Both the position numbers and the translations under genes were made by a program. DNA of 64,000 bases from Caprella mutica (lineage: Eukaryota; Arthropoda; Malacostraca; Amphipoda; Caprellidae), in contig CANNZV010002584.1 in assembly GCA_947561585.1 (NCBI GenBank), positions 112,495 through 176,494 on the forward strand, read 5' to 3'. Below, in pieces: positions 10,733 to 22,890 of the stretch. The notes below the pieces were generated by a model. That model saw only the letters and a program-made list of their open reading frames with translations, was not told the origin of the DNA and ran no database searches. Position 1 is the first letter of the stretch; each line of letters opens with the position of its first letter.

Positions 10733-12402
10733 TAATAATTTAAATAAAATAAGTTCGTCCGTTGTTTGTATTCTGTGTGGTCTAAGAGTAGTACTGTGTT
10801 GTGTCTATGGAATGTTGTGCCTTTGTTGTTTTTGAGTTCTGTAATTAATATTTGTGGGTATGCCCTATCTATTACTCCTATTTTTATTTTTCCTTGTGAT
10901 AGTAAGTGGTAGAGGTCTAAGTCAGATGTAGTGTCGTCTATTACTGTGTTTTTTGTGGTTGCGTCCATGTAGATGTAGTATGTTTCGTCTGGTTTTGTGG
11001 TAGCGTGGTCTATTGAATTGAATTTGTGAGATGTGATGGAATGTGATCTAGGTTTTGCTTCGGATGTGGTGGAGTTGGTTCTGTGTCTATTGCGGGATCG
11101 GTCATTTTGTCGCTGAGGTTGTGGTGGGGGTAAATTGGTTCTGTCGTCTTTTGTTGTCCTTTGCTCTAGTGGTGGTGGTAAGTCAGTCCTTTCTTTTGTT
11201 TTTTGTTTTTGTGGAGGAGGCTGGTCATTATTGGTTGGAGGGGTTGTTCGTAGTCTTTTTTTATTCTTTTTTTGTTTAGTCTTTGCTGTGGTTCCGTCAT
11301 CAGTTCCGTCGTCAGTCGTTGGTTGGTTATCGGTTTCCATTTGTTCGTTTGTAATGCCGTCAGATTTGTCAAAATAAATGTTTAAAATTTCTTGTGAGTT
11401 GCGGTCAGGGAATTTGGTGTCTATGTTGTAATTGAGTTTTAGAGATTCGGAGAGTGTGTCTCCGAATCTCTTTTTTCCTGTGAGTGTGGCTATGTGTGCT
11501 TCTAAGATTAATGCTATGAGTTTGATGTCCATGTTTGATGAGAGGTTAATTTGTTTTGGTGCAGTATGTTCTACTGTTGATTTTACTATTTTTGCAAAGG
11601 TAGCATTTTCAGTGGATTGTTTCTTGTGTTTTGTGTCTGTTTCTATTGTTTTTATGATTTCTTTCCTGTATGGGCATCCGGTTGCTAGTGTTCTATGGTT
11701 TTGTTTACAATTTAGGCAAGATTTGTTGGGGGATGTGCAGTCTCTATGGTTGTGTCCTTCTTGTGCGCATTCGGAGCAAACTATTTTTGTTGATGTGCAG
11801 TCTTTTGTAATGTGGCTATTAAATTTGTAGCATGTGTAGCAAATGAGTATGTGTGTGAAGTTTTCTAGGGAGCATTGGTGGGGGGAAATACGTGTGTTGA
11901 ATATAATGAGTCCGTCTGTGAGTATTCTGTTGGCCATGGCTGTGTCTATTAGTTGAAGTTTGAAAACGTGAGTATATTGTTTTATTTTGATGACCTCCCT
12001 GACTTTGAGCCAAGGGTGGTTTCGTTCTAATTCTTGTTTTATATCTTCGGTAGGGCGACTGCCTACCGAATGGTCTAGCTGTCTGACGAATACCGACCTC
12101 TTGGCTCGCAGTTCAGGGGGAATGGATGGCTCTAAATTTATGTTGCGGAGGGATTGGATGGCTTTGGGGGTAAGTAGTTTGTCTATGTGTTCCTGTTTGT
12201 CTGTGTGTGCATAGAAACCGTTGTATGTGTCTTTGATTCTGGTGAGTGGTGTGTCAATTTCCTTACATGTTACCCTAAATATTTGTTCGTGTGTTGTGGG
12301 GGTGTTGGTGTCTATTTTCCTAAGTAGAATTTTGTAATTTTTCCTGTTGTTGTTGGAGGGTGTGAAGGGGCCACCGGGGCCCCTGTGGTGTGAACCTAAC
12401 AT
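10732..12402 (-). CDS. Retrotransposon B ORF1, Gag-like zinc-knuckle protein
   Basis: 556 residues. A Gly/Pro/Arg-rich start is followed by a region shared with C and D (YKILLRKID, then RSVFVRQLDHSVGSRP at about 102-117), which looks like an RNA-binding fold. Three CCHC knuckles lie at about 188-243 (CYTCYKFNSHITKDC, CSECAQEGHNHRDC, CLNCKQNHRTLATGC). Then comes the conserved block ALILEAHIATLTG with FPDRNSQEIL, and a long Lys, Thr and Pro-rich disordered tail (about 360-460). It should package element RNA. The chosen ATG is the first in frame after the 5' UTR. Confidence 0.92.
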   Translation of the reverse strand: MLGSHHRGPGGPFTPSNNNRKNYKILLRKIDTNTPTTHEQIFRVTCKEIDTPLTRIKDTYNGFYAHTDKQEHIDKLLTPKAIQSLRNINLEPSIPPELRAKRSVFVRQLDHSVGSRPTEDIKQELERNHPWLKVREVIKIKQYTHVFKLQLIDTAMANRILTDGLIIFNTRISPHQCSLENFTHILICYTCYKFNSHITKDCTSTKIVCSECAQEGHNHRDCTSPNKSCLNCKQNHRTLATGCPYRKEIIKTIETDTKHKKQSTENATFAKIVKSTVEHTAPKQINLSSNMDIKLIALILEAHIATLTGKKRFGDTLSESLKLNYNIDTKFPDRNSQEILNIYFDKSDGITNEQMETDNQPTTDDGTDDGTTAKTKQKKNKKRLRTTPPTNNDQPPPQKQKTKERTDLPPPLEQRTTKDDRTNLPPPQPQRQNDRSRNRHRTNSTTSEAKPRSHSITSHKFNSIDHATTKPDETYYIYMDATTKNTVIDDTTSDLDLYHLLSQGKIKIGVIDRAYPQILITELKNNKGTTFHRHNTVLLLDHTEYKQRTNLFYLNY

Positions 12403-13077
12403 GACCTACCTAAAAGTGAACTTAACAAAAAATATGTGTGACCTACCTAAATAAAAATTAAATGTGATGCAAATAATGCAAAGATACAAGGGACTTGTCT
12501 CTTCTCTTGAGTATACGGGACCCCAAGCAGGGAAGAGACAGCGCCTTGTAGAGGATAGTGGAAGAAGAAAAAATATATACAAAATCTGAAAAAAGAAGAA
12601 AAGAAAATAGATTAATAGAAAAAGACGAAAACCCTATAAATAATTTTTTTGGGTTTTTTAAGTTTTTTCCGCTACCTAATTAATTGGCTAAAACTAAGTT
12701 ATGCCACCAATTGACACCGAGTTTAGACGCGCCGAGATCCAATGCATCAAGGTTTGTCATTGGGCAGGGCAAAGCCCCGCCCCCCGGTTAGCGTCGCAAG
12801 GAGGAGAGAGATAGACACAATAAGGGAAGGGCGCTGAATCCCCCCCATGGCTCAGGGCCCCGTAGTGGCGCTTAGCAATGCATCAAATAAAGCCAGCTAC
12901 TGATTTAAATTTGAAAACAATACAAAATTTAAATCAGCGCCGGCAAAAAAATCAGCGCTTGCGCAGCTAGAGAGCAAGGCAATAAATTCAGCGCTTTTTT
13001 TTTAAGTGGTTAATATATGTGCAACGGTAGAGCGTTCACACATACACAACCTTACTCAAGTGATGCTACTGAGTTCA
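12403..13077 (-). other. 5' UTR of element B
   Basis: No gene. It holds a two-part stem: TACAAGG (12485-12491) with CCTTGTA (12544-12550), and TGTCTCTTC (12496-12504) with GAAGAGACA (12532-12540). GGGACCCC is in the loop, a motif also found in A, D and E. A weaker pairing between CCAATTGAC and GTCATTGG sits where the strong A/D/E stem lies. A hairpin-like GGCTCAGGGCC occurs near 12850. Confidence 0.5.
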
Positions 13078-16000
13078 GGGAGATTTACGGGGTAGGTGCC
13101 TTTGTTATATAGTTTACTGAGCGTGTGGTTGCACATTTAGCTAAATTCCTGCGCTCTGATTGGCTGCTGTAAGACTTCATTCACGCAGGACACCAGAGCC
13201 TCTGAATTAGTGTTGCATCTTATATTTTCGCCAAGAAAAAGGTTTTATTGGCCAAAATTGATATAAAATAGAGTATATAATAATGAATTTGAAAGACTTT
13301 TTCCTACATACACTAACTTTTTATTGTTTATATCAAAAAAAGAGAGGGAGCAATATCACTTTAATTTTGAAATATAAACCTACGGACTTTTGTAAAAGCA
13401 TTCAACTAACTTTTGAATTTGATAATTGTTAAAAGTCAGTTTATTATCTTCAACATTACAAAAGGGGTGGATATTATAAGATTAGGAGGACATTTAAACA
13501 ACAATTCCATTATTTATACATCATAAATTTATTTACATATTTACAAAAATCAGTAGAGATCGCTCTCACTGACCCACTGATTCCTCAAGTCCCACGTCCA
13601 CCATTATCCCTCGTATTAAGTCCACCACCTTCCTGCAAGCCATGTCCACCATCGCTGCTTTACTGGTGTAAAGTAGATCCCCGAGAAGCAGTAGTACCAA
13701 CAACCAGCGAAGAACATCGGCGGTCGTGTCACGTCCAACAGCATCAGCGAAGTCATCCTATAAAATGTAACAGCACAGCAACAAGAGAAAAAGGGGAGAT
13801 TTACGGGGTAGGTGCCTTTCTTATATAGTTTACTGAGCGTGTGGTTGCACATTTAGCTAAATTCCTGCGCTCTGATTGGCTGCTGTAAGACTTCATTCAC
13901 GCAGGACACCAGAGCCTCTGAATTAGTGTTGCATCTTATATTTCCGCCAAGAAAAAGGTTTTATTGGCCAAAATTGATATAAAATAGAGTATATAATAAT
14001 GAATTTGAAAGACTTTTTCCTACATACACTAACTTTTTATTGTTTATATCAAAAAAAGAGAGGGAGCAATATCACTTTAGTTTTGAAATATAAACCTACG
14101 GACTTTTGTAAAAGCATTCAACTAACTTTTGAATTTGATAATTGTTAAAAGTCAGTTTATTATCTTCAACATTACAAAAACGGTGGATATTATAAGATTA
14201 GGAGGACATTTAAACAACAATTCCATTATTTATACATCATAAATTTATTTACATATTTACAAAAATCAGTAGAGATCGCTCTCACTGACCCACTGATTCC
14301 TCAAGTCCCACGTCCACCATTATCCCTCGTATTAAGTCCACCACCTTCCTGCAAGCCATGTCCACCATCGCTGCTTTACTGGTGTAAAGTAGATCCCCGA
14401 GAAGCAGTAGTACCAACAACCAGCGAAGAACATCGGCGGTCGTGTCACGTCCAACAGCATCAGCGAAGTCATCCTGGAAATGTAACAGCACAGCAACAAG
14501 AGAAAAAAGGGAGATTAACGGGGTAGGTGCCTTTCTTATATAGTTTACTGAGCGTGTGGTTGCACATTTAGCTAAATTCCTGCGCTCTGATTGGCTGCTG
14601 TAAGACTTCATTCACGCAGGACACCAGAGCCTCTGAATTAGTGTTGCATCTTATATTTTCGCCAAGAAAAAGGTTTTATTGGCCAAAATTGATATAAAAT
14701 AGAGTATATAATAATGAATTTGAAAGACTTTTTCCTACATACACTAACTTTTTATTGTTTATATCAAAAAAAGAGAGGGAGCAATATCACTTTAATTTTG
14801 AAATATAAACCTACGGACTTTTGTAAAAGCATTCAACTAACTTTTGAATTTGATAATTGTTAAAAGTCAGTTTATTATCTTCAACATTACAAAAGGGGTG
14901 GATATTATAAGATTAGGAGGACATTTAAACAACAATTCCATTATTTATACATCATAAATTTATTTACATATTTACAAAAATCAGTAGAGATCGCTCTCAC
15001 TGACCCACTGATTCCTCAAGTCCCACGTCCACCATTATCCCTCGTATTAAGTCCACCACCTTCCTGCAAGCCATGTTCACCATCGCTGCTTTACTGGTGT
15101 AAAGTAGATCCCCGAGAAGCAGTAGTACCAACAACCAGCGAAGAACATCGGCGGTCGTGTCACGTCCAACAGCATCAGCGAAGTCATCCTGGAAATGTAA
15201 CAGCACAGCAACAAGAGAAAGAGGGGAGATTTACGGGGTAGGTGCCTTTGTTATATAGTTTACTGAGCGTGTGGTTGCACATTTAGCTAAATTCCTGCGC
15301 TCTGATTGGCTGCTGTAAGACTTCATTCACGCAGGACACCAGAGCCTCTGAATTAGTGTTGCATCTTATATTTTCGCCAAGAAAAAGGTTTTATTGGCCA
15401 AAATTGATATAAAATAGAGTATATAATAATGAATTTGAAAGACTTTTTCCTACATACACTAACTTTTTATTGTTTATATCAAAAAAAGAGAGGGAGCAAT
15501 ATCACTTTAATTTTGAAATATAAACCTACGGACTTTTGTAAAAGCATTCAACTAACTTTTGAATTTGATAATTGTTAAAAGTCAGTTTATTATCTTCAAC
15601 ATTACAAAAGGGGTGGATATTATAAGATTAGGAGGACATTTAAACAACAATTCCATTATTTATACATCATAAATTTATTTACATATTTACAAAAATCAGT
15701 AGAGATCGCTCTCACTGACCCACTGATTCCTCAAGTCCCACGTCCACCATTATCCCTCGTATTAAGTCCACCACCTTCCTGCAAGCCATGTCCACCATCG
15801 CTGCTTTACTGGTGTAAAGTAGATCCCCGAGAAGCAGTAGTACCAACAACCAGCGAAGAACATCGGCGGTCGTGTCACGTCCAACAGCATCAGCGAAGTC
15901 ATCCTGGAAATGTAACAGCACAGCAACAAGAGAAAAAGGGGAGATTTACGGGGTAGGTGCCTTTTGTTATATAGTTTACTGAGCGTGTGGTTGCACATTT

Positions 16001-17385
16001 AGCTAAATTCCTGCGCTCTGATTGGCTGCTGTAAGACTTCATTCACGCAGGACACCAGAGCCTCTGAATTAGTGTTGCATCTTATATTTTCGCCAAGAAA
16101 AAGGTTTTATTGGCCAAAATTGATATAAAATAGAGTATATAGTAATGAATTTGAAAGACTTTTTCCTACATACACTAACTTTTTATTGTTTATATCAAAA
16201 AAAGAGAGGGAGCAATATCACTTTAATTTTGAAATATAAACCTACGGACTTTTGTAAAAGCATTCAACTAACTTTTGAATTTGATAATTGTTAAAAGTCA
16301 GTTTATTATCTTCAACATTACAAAAGGGGTGGATATTATAAGATTAGGAGGACATTTAAACAACAATTCCATTATTTATACATCATAAATTTATTTACAT
16401 ATTTACAAAAATCAGTAGAGATCGCTCTCACTGACCCACTGATTCCTCAAGTCCCACGTCCACCATTATCCCTCGTATTAAGTCCACCACCTTCCTGCAA
16501 GCCATGTCCACCATCGCTGCTTTACTGGTGTAAAGTAGATCCCCGAGAAGCAGTAGTACCAACAACCAGCGAAGAACATCGGCGGTCGTGTCACGTCCAA
16601 CAGCATCAGCGAAGTCATCCTGGAAATGTAACAGCACAGCAACAAGAGAAAAAGGGGAGATTTACGGGGTAGGTGCCTTTGTAATATAGTTTACTGAGCG
16701 TGTGGTTGCACATTTAGCTAAATTCCTGCGCTCTGATTGGCTGCTGTAAGACTTCATTCACGCAGGACACCAGAGCCTCTGAATTAGTGTTGCATCTTAT
16801 ATTTTCGCCAAGAAAAAGGTTTTATTGGCCAAAATTGATATAAAATAGAGTATATAATAATGAATTTGAAAGACTTTTTCCTACATACACTAACTTTTTA
16901 TTGTTTATATCAAAAAAAGAGAGGGAGCAATATCACTTTAATTTTGAAATATAAACCTACGGACTTTTGTAAAAGCATTCAACTAACTTTTGAATTTGAT
17001 AATTGTTAAAAGTCAGTTTATTATCTTCAACATTACAAAAGGGGTGGATATTATAAGATTAGGAGGACATTTAAACAACAATTCCATTATTTATACATCA
17101 TAAATTTATTTACATATTTACAAAAATCAGTAGAGATCGCTCTCACTGACCCACTGATTCCTCAAGTCCCACGTCCACCATTATCCCTCGTATTAAGTCC
17201 ACCACCTTCCTGCAAGCCATGTCCACCATCGCTGCTTTACTGGTGTAAAGTAGATCCCCGAGAAGCAGTAGTACCAACAACCAGCGAAGAACATCGGCGG
17301 TCGTGTCACGTCCAACAGCATCAGCGAAGTCATCCTGGAAATGTAACAGCACAGCAACAAGAGAAAAAGGGGAGATTTACGGGGT
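13078..17385. repeat. 715-bp tandem satellite, block 2 (6 units)
   Basis: Six copies of the same unit between the 5' end of B and the 3' end of C. One unit is 716 bp because of an extra T near 15964. In the first unit the sequence before the ORF reads CCTATAAAATG where others have CCTGGAAATG. The block ends in TTTACGGGGT (17376-17385), duplicated at 28267-28276 beyond element D. Confidence 0.96.
13105..13111 (-). promoter_or_regulatory. TATA box upstream of element B
   Basis: TATATAA on the minus strand, first T 34 nt upstream of the first base of element B (13077). Confidence 0.5.
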
Positions 17386-18158
17386 GGTGGTGGTGGTGGT
17401 GGTGGTTGGTAGCATGCACACAGAGCGGTGCAATAAGAGATAAGGGATAGAAAAAGAAGAATATAGGAAAGGCGGCGACAACGAGATGTTGTCTAGAGAT
17501 AGAGAGAGAGGGGGGTGAAGAGGAAATAAAGTAGAAGATAAAAAGATACTGCATAAACATATCATTCCTAGGAGTTCTGCTAATAAGTGATCGCTAAGTG
17601 GATCCCATCAGGGATTTGTCGGGATTTTCAGTCAGATTGTACATTATATTGGATGCTATTACTGATATTTATTTACATTTATTTACATATTTACACTCTT
17701 CTTTTTTTTTTTTTTGTACTTTTGGATTTTTGATCATTTTTTTTGAGGGTTTTTTTTATTTTTATTAATTTTTATTAACATTTTATTTTTTATTAGTTTT
17801 TATTCTATTTTGATTTTTATTAATTTTTATCTATAGATTTTCCATTTTTAATCTTTTTTTTAACAGTTTTTAATTTTATATATTTTTTATTCATTTTCAA
17901 TTTTTATATAAAAACAAGAAGACTGTGTGTGTTAGATAATATTTACAATTATATGAATGAACTGAACTATTATAATAGTGACTTGAATTTATTTACAGAT
18001 TGTAAATACCTTAGATAGAAAAGGGTGAAAGAAGAGTTGGCTAAGAGAAGCCGATAGAGGAAGAGAAACTGGAGCCGCCGAAAATGAAAATGAAAGACAG
18101 TAGGAGAAAAAAAGAGAAGAGAAAAGATAAGGTATTTACAATGGTTGTGACTATTGAT
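17386..18158 (-). other. 3' UTR of element C
   Basis: No gene. It starts with the GGT repeat, then GA-rich sequence, then about 200 bp dominated by T runs and TTTTTATTAA-like repeats (17700-17910), which are A-rich on the element strand. Confidence 0.5.
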
Positions 18159-20871
18159 TTAATTATAAAAAGGCAGGGGTTCACGGCTGGTGTCGTCTAC
18201 TATTGAGTGTTTGAAGTGTCTATTGGTAAGTAGGTTAAAGTCTAAATTTTGCGTCAATGTGTCATATATGTCTGGTAATTTGTCCCTAACTGCTGTCCAG
18301 GTGTCCCTGGCTCGTTGGTGAATATACAGATTAACGGGGGGCAAGTCATGTCTTCTATGGATTAGTTCAGAGGGGATAGCGTCGCGTAGGGAAATGTTGT
18401 CTATAAATCGTAGGGCCCTATTCTGTACTTGCTGTAGTCGTCTAGTCTGAGTCTTCGATAAGGTATTGAGGGGAACTATTGGGTAGAGGAGTTGCGGTCT
18501 AACTATTGTCTTGTAGAGTCGTCGTTTATTGTCGGAGGATAGTGTTCTGAATCTTTGGAGTCTAGTCAAGGTTCTGCTGGCTATTGCACGTCTTGAAGTC
18601 ACTTGGGGTTGTAGTCCAAAGGTCGAGTAAGTCATTCCTAAAATGGTAATTTTATTGGTGTAGTCTATTGCGTTGTTATTAACTGTTACAGGGTGCGTCT
18701 TATGTCTGTTGATTTTTAGTATTTTGAATTTTGTCAAGTTAGTCTGAATCTTCCAGCGGTTTTCGTAGTCATTGATTTGTCTGATTGCTGTCGCGGTATT
18801 GTGTGCTATTGTCCTAACTGGTCCTGGTAGTGCTATTATTTGAGTGATGTCATCTGCATATTGTACATAGTCTGTGTCTGGTAAAGGAGTCGGTAAGTCG
18901 TGAACATAAAAATTAAAGAGAGTCGGGGATAGACAGGCGCCTTGCGGGACGCCTGTCTCTAGGGGAAATGGGGGTCCTATGCAGTTACCTATCCTAATAC
19001 TTGCTTGTCTGTCTTCTAAATAGTCACTAAATATCCTAACATAACAGTCATGAAGTCCTATTTCAGTCAATTTGTATTTCAGTCCCAAATGCCAAATTCT
19101 GTCAAATGCCTTAGCTACGTCCCTACATGCTATGTCTACTCTATATCCTGAACCTAAATGCCTAACTATTGTCTCGTGAACTGTCATTAATGCTGTCTGT
19201 GTTCCTCTATCTTGTCTAAATCCATGCTGTCTACTATTGTGAAGTCCTTTGTAAGTTAAAAAGTTTGTTAGTCTCCTATTTAAAATTTTGTCAAATAATT
19301 TTCCGTCAATGTCTAATAATGAAATCGGTCGTCTGTCTTTTACATTGGTTCCTGAATTGCCTGCTTTTGGTATTAAAGTCATGAGTGCATATTTATATTT
19401 GTCGGGGAAGTAACCTGCAGAAAGGGAGTGGTTAAAAATGTCAGTCAGAAATATGGTCATATTGTCAGGTAGTGCTTTAAGTTTATTGGGTCCGGGTGCT
19501 TTGTTTTTTAGTTGTCGTATGGCGGTCTTCACTTCTGAGTGTTCTATTGCAGGGCAGTCGTTGAAATGAAATCTATTGTAGTCGCTATGGTCATGAGGGG
19601 TAATAAGGTTGAGTCTATTGGTCATTGTTGTTTCTATTGTATGAATAAAGTCGTGATTAAAGTCATTTCCGTCGGGGTCGTCTGCGTTAAAAATAGTTTG
19701 CCAGTGCTGTCTATAAATTGGTTCTTTTAGTTTAGGGTCGTAAATTTTTTCGTTATTATGGAGTAGATAGGAGGAAGGTTCATAAGTCGTACCTGTCATT
19801 CGTTTAATAGATTTAAAAAATGTCGAGGGGTCGTAATTAGTGTCAATGTCTCTAACTATATTGTCCCAAGTCTCTCTATATAGTCGTTGATATTCGTCGC
19901 TAATGTCATTGCGTAAAGAGGTTAAAAATTGCTGTCTTATTGGGGAGGTTCCGTAGGTTTCTAAAATAGTCATTAGTCGGTTAAAAATTTGTTGTAGTCT
20001 TAGTATTCTATTATTGGGTTGTATGCCTGGGAGTTTCCTATATTGTAGTAATGGGGTAGTCTGTCTAGTTGCGTCATTAATTAAGTTAGTCCAAGTTTCT
20101 ATATGGTTATCTATTTCCTCTAAAGTGGCAGTCTCTAAATTAGGTATGTTGAAGTCATTTAGAAGTCCTTTGTATTTTGTCCAGTCAGTTTTGCTAAATT
20201 GAGGTCGGGGGTTGATTGGGATTTGGATTGGATCGGAAGAAATGATTGCTATTATTGGTAAATGGTCGGAAGGGGTTAAGGGTCCTGGTCGTAAATGGGT
20301 ATTGTGATATGCTCTATTGTTGGTCAGTGCAATGTCAGGGGAACGTCGAGTGGTCGTGGTGGTTCTAGTCTTAAAAAAGGGTCCTATGTGTCTAATTCTA
20401 TTGTCATTAATGCATTTAACTATTTGGGTTCCTTTAAAATTATTTGTCATATAGTCAAAGTGTCTGTGGTAGGCGTTAAGGTCTCCTAAAAAATAAACTG
20501 GGTGGTCTCTATTAAAAATCCTATGAAAGTCGGCAGTGTTAATAAAAGTTAGTCTTGGGGGAATGTATCCAGTCGCTATTGTTATTGGTCCTTGGTCTGT
20601 TTGTATGGTTGCGGTTAAAAAGTCTTGGTCATAATTGTCATCTATGTATGGTACTATTGTCTTTCTGATGGCTATTGCAATTCCTGCGTGTAATTCGTTT
20701 AGTCTGTTGGTCCTATAAACATTATAATTAAAAATCTTGAGTTGTCCGTCGTCTAAAACTGAGGTCTCGTTGAGTAAAATAATGTCTGGATCTATAGTCT
20801 GGTAAATATTAGTCAGGGTATGTCGCTTATTAGTCTAAGTCATTACATTGTGTTGCACTATTGTCAATTTT
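18159..20871 (-). pseudogene. Retrotransposon C ORF2, EN-RT with nonsense codon and lost start
   Basis: The frame is open from 20450 to 18159 (763 codons from the first downstream Met). Upstream it continues in the same frame to a single TAG at 20835-20837, where relatives have the Trp of NVKHW or NVRHW. Beyond it the frame still encodes the endonuclease start (LTIVQHNV), but no ATG lies at the ORF1 boundary. Otherwise the domains are present: LGDLNAYH, PSDHLPI, RDVAKAFDRIW, GVPQGACLSP and YADD. A few residues are missing after KNKAPGP compared with B and D. This is a recently inactivated copy; a sequence error could explain the TAG but not easily the missing start. Confidence 0.88.
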
Positions 20872-22548
20872 CTATTTGCAGTCCTGTCCATATTGCATGA
20901 TTCTATGATATTGTTTGTAAGTCTCGTGGTCGATAATCCTAATATGTTCCCTATTTGGTGTCAGTCGTTCTTCCCTGAGATATCTCTTAAATCTGTCAAG
21001 GTCTCCGTAAACATGTATTTTTAGTCCAAATTTAGTTGATTGTGTTATTTCGTTTGTAAACCAGTTGGGAGTTATTTCGTCGGGGATAGGTGAAGGGTCT
21101 TTGTCGGATCTAAAAACTCTGTAGGTGAAATGGGGTCTAGAGACAACCTCCTGCATGCCCATAGACGAAGCCTCTGAGGTTGTTCTCTGTCTAGTCGGAG
21201 GGGGGTCACGTCTCTGTTGTTTAGTCTCAGTCGGGGGATCAGGAGAGTCTTTCTGTCGCTTCTTGGGTTTTGCTCCTTGTCCGGCATGGCGCTGAGGGAG
21301 CGGAGGGCCCATCTGAGTCTTTTCGGGACTCAGAGGAGGCATCCCCTCGTCTCCCCCATCTCCCATGTCGGAATCGGAGGAGGGGTCAAGGTAGTAAGGG
21401 GGTTGTTTTGTCGTGCGTTGGGGTTGAGTGGTTGGGGTTTTTTTAGTCGGTAAAGAAGTCTGGGTTTGGTCAGGGTTGAGGTAGATGTCTAGTATTTTTT
21501 GTGAGTCTCTATCTGGGAATTTTACGTCAAGGTCATAGTTTAGTCGGAGGCTTTCGCTTAGAATGTCGTTATACGGTCTGTCGTTGGTTATTGCTGCTAC
21601 GTGAGCTTCTATGATGAGTGCTACTAATTTAAAATTCGTCTTGTCAGTGATGTTGATGGTGGGTCGGGGAGTCGGTGTAGTTTCCTTAATTGCTGTTTTT
21701 ACTATGTCGCTATAGGTCTTATTTGTCTGTTTGTCTTTTTCGTCGTTTTGTCGTCGTTCCTTGTCTCTTATGGCCTTCCGTTTGTAGGGACATGAGGGGG
21801 CGAGAGTGCGGTGATTATTATGGGGAGGAGGGCAATTGAGACATTTTTTGGTTGTTGAAGTGCACTCTCGGTGAGTGTGCCCTGATTGGGCACACTCAGA
21901 GCAAACTATTGTTTTAGATGGGCAATGATCAGAAATATGAGATTCAAATTTGTAGCAGTTATAGCAGATTAGGATTGATGTAAATTTTTCGATGCTCCAG
22001 TTTTGAGGGGGGATTCGGGTGTGGAAGGCCATAAGTCCGTCCCTAACTATTCGGTCAGCTTGTCCGTTGTCGCCACAAGTAACTTTCAAAACATGGGTAT
22101 ATTCTTTGATTTTAAAAATAGTCAAGTTATTAAGCCAATTTTGTTTTGTCGTCAGTTCGTCCCTAATTTCGTCAGTGCTGTGGTTTTTAACTATGTCATG
22201 GTCCAGTCCTCTAATAAAAACAGTCCGTTTTGCTCTAATTTCGGGTGGAGTTACAGGTTCTAAATTAATTTTCTTTAATTCGGTCAGTCCTTTAGCAGAA
22301 GTAATGGTGTCAATCGTTTCAGTTAAGTCGGAAAATGCCGTAAACCCCTGATGGGTATCATTAAGTTTAGTAAGAAAGCCTTTAAGGTTAACACACACAG
22401 TCTTAAAAACATCGTTTCGGTTAGGTTTAGGTTCATTAGAGTTAATTACTTTAAGTACAATCTTTAGGAGTGGGGGTCTATTGGAATGTGAATCCCCCGG
22501 GCGAGGGGGACCACGGGGCCGATGGGTCGTGGCCATTTGGGGGTCCAC
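20872..22548 (-). CDS. Retrotransposon C ORF1, Gag-like zinc-knuckle protein
   Basis: 558 residues, intact frame. The Pro/Arg/Gly-rich start resembles B. RTVFIRGLDHDIV aligns with the RNA-binding-like region of B and D. Three CCHC knuckles lie at about 195-255; the third (CLNCPPPHNNHRTLAPSC) has three extra residues compared with its relatives. The conserved ALIIEAHVAAIT with FPDRDSQKIL follows, then a Pro, Thr and Gln-rich tail and a well-folded-looking C-terminus (FKRYLREERL). The stop TAG is followed directly by the broken ORF2, without the TAATG or ATGA overlap of the other copies. Confidence 0.9.
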   Translation of the reverse strand: MDPQMATTHRPRGPPRPGDSHSNRPPLLKIVLKVINSNEPKPNRNDVFKTVCVNLKGFLTKLNDTHQGFTAFSDLTETIDTITSAKGLTELKKINLEPVTPPEIRAKRTVFIRGLDHDIVKNHSTDEIRDELTTKQNWLNNLTIFKIKEYTHVLKVTCGDNGQADRIVRDGLMAFHTRIPPQNWSIEKFTSILICYNCYKFESHISDHCPSKTIVCSECAQSGHTHRECTSTTKKCLNCPPPHNNHRTLAPSCPYKRKAIRDKERRQNDEKDKQTNKTYSDIVKTAIKETTPTPRPTINITDKTNFKLVALIIEAHVAAITNDRPYNDILSESLRLNYDLDVKFPDRDSQKILDIYLNPDQTQTSLPTKKTPTTQPQRTTKQPPYYLDPSSDSDMGDGGDEGMPPLSPEKTQMGPPLPQRHAGQGAKPKKRQKDSPDPPTETKQQRRDPPPTRQRTTSEASSMGMQEVVSRPHFTYRVFRSDKDPSPIPDEITPNWFTNEITQSTKFGLKIHVYGDLDRFKRYLREERLTPNREHIRIIDHETYKQYHRIMQYGQDCK

Positions 22549-22890
22549 AAAGTGACCACCCTAGTATTAAAAGAACTCCAGGAACAATATGAATATGCAG
22601 TAACAATAAGAGAAAAATAATGAGAAAGAAAGGAAGGGGTACCACCACCACTCACCAAATCCGACCCGGAGTCGGCTCCAAAGGCTCCAGGACAGGAGAA
22701 GAAAGCCGGTAGGTCCAGTCGTCCAAGTTAAGGGTTCAAAGAAACACAAAAAGAAAGGACAGCGTACACTATAGAAATCCACAAGGGAGAAGTCAGAATA
22801 CAGACACGAGCACTAGAGTCTCCTGGCCAAGAAAAACTCGATCTCAGAAGCAGTTCCAGCGTTGCATCCAATAAGTATCCTGTCGGACTT
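22549..22890 (-). other. 5' UTR of element C
   Basis: About 340 bp without a gene, shorter than the other 5' UTRs (about 680-750 bp). I do not find the conserved AAACCCTA block or the long stem of A, D and E. A small hairpin CCGAC-CCGGA-GTCGG is present near 22665. It may be truncated or replaced at the 5' end. Confidence 0.45.

Larger units (their letters stand above)
6965..13077 (-). mobile_element. Non-LTR retrotransposon B, full length and apparently intact
   Basis: 6113 bp on the minus strand, flanked by a 10-bp duplication GGGAGATTTA (6955-6964 and 13078-13087) of satellite sequence. Order: 5' UTR (13077-12403), ORF1, ORF2 overlapping by one base, and a long 3' UTR (7993-6965) ending in a short ACC-repeat tail instead of poly(A). 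The 3' UTR contains four hairpin repeats. Both ORFs are open with their key residues, so the copy looks recent and possibly active. Confidence 0.93.
17386..22890 (-). mobile_element. Non-LTR retrotransposon C, decayed, joined head-to-tail to D
   Basis: About 5.5 kb on the minus strand. It begins next to the satellite with a (GGT)n run, its 3' tail being (ACC)n on the element strand. ORF1 is open, but ORF2 has an in-frame TAG and no start codon. Its 5' end joins the 3' end of D directly with no satellite between, so it has no satellite TATA box upstream. The 5' end shares TCCTGTCGGACTT with that of D. Confidence 0.88.

Noticed and set aside
11055..11377. Plus-strand open frames rich in Val, Phe and Cys
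   Set aside because: They are antisense to the Thr and Lys-rich tail of element B ORF1.
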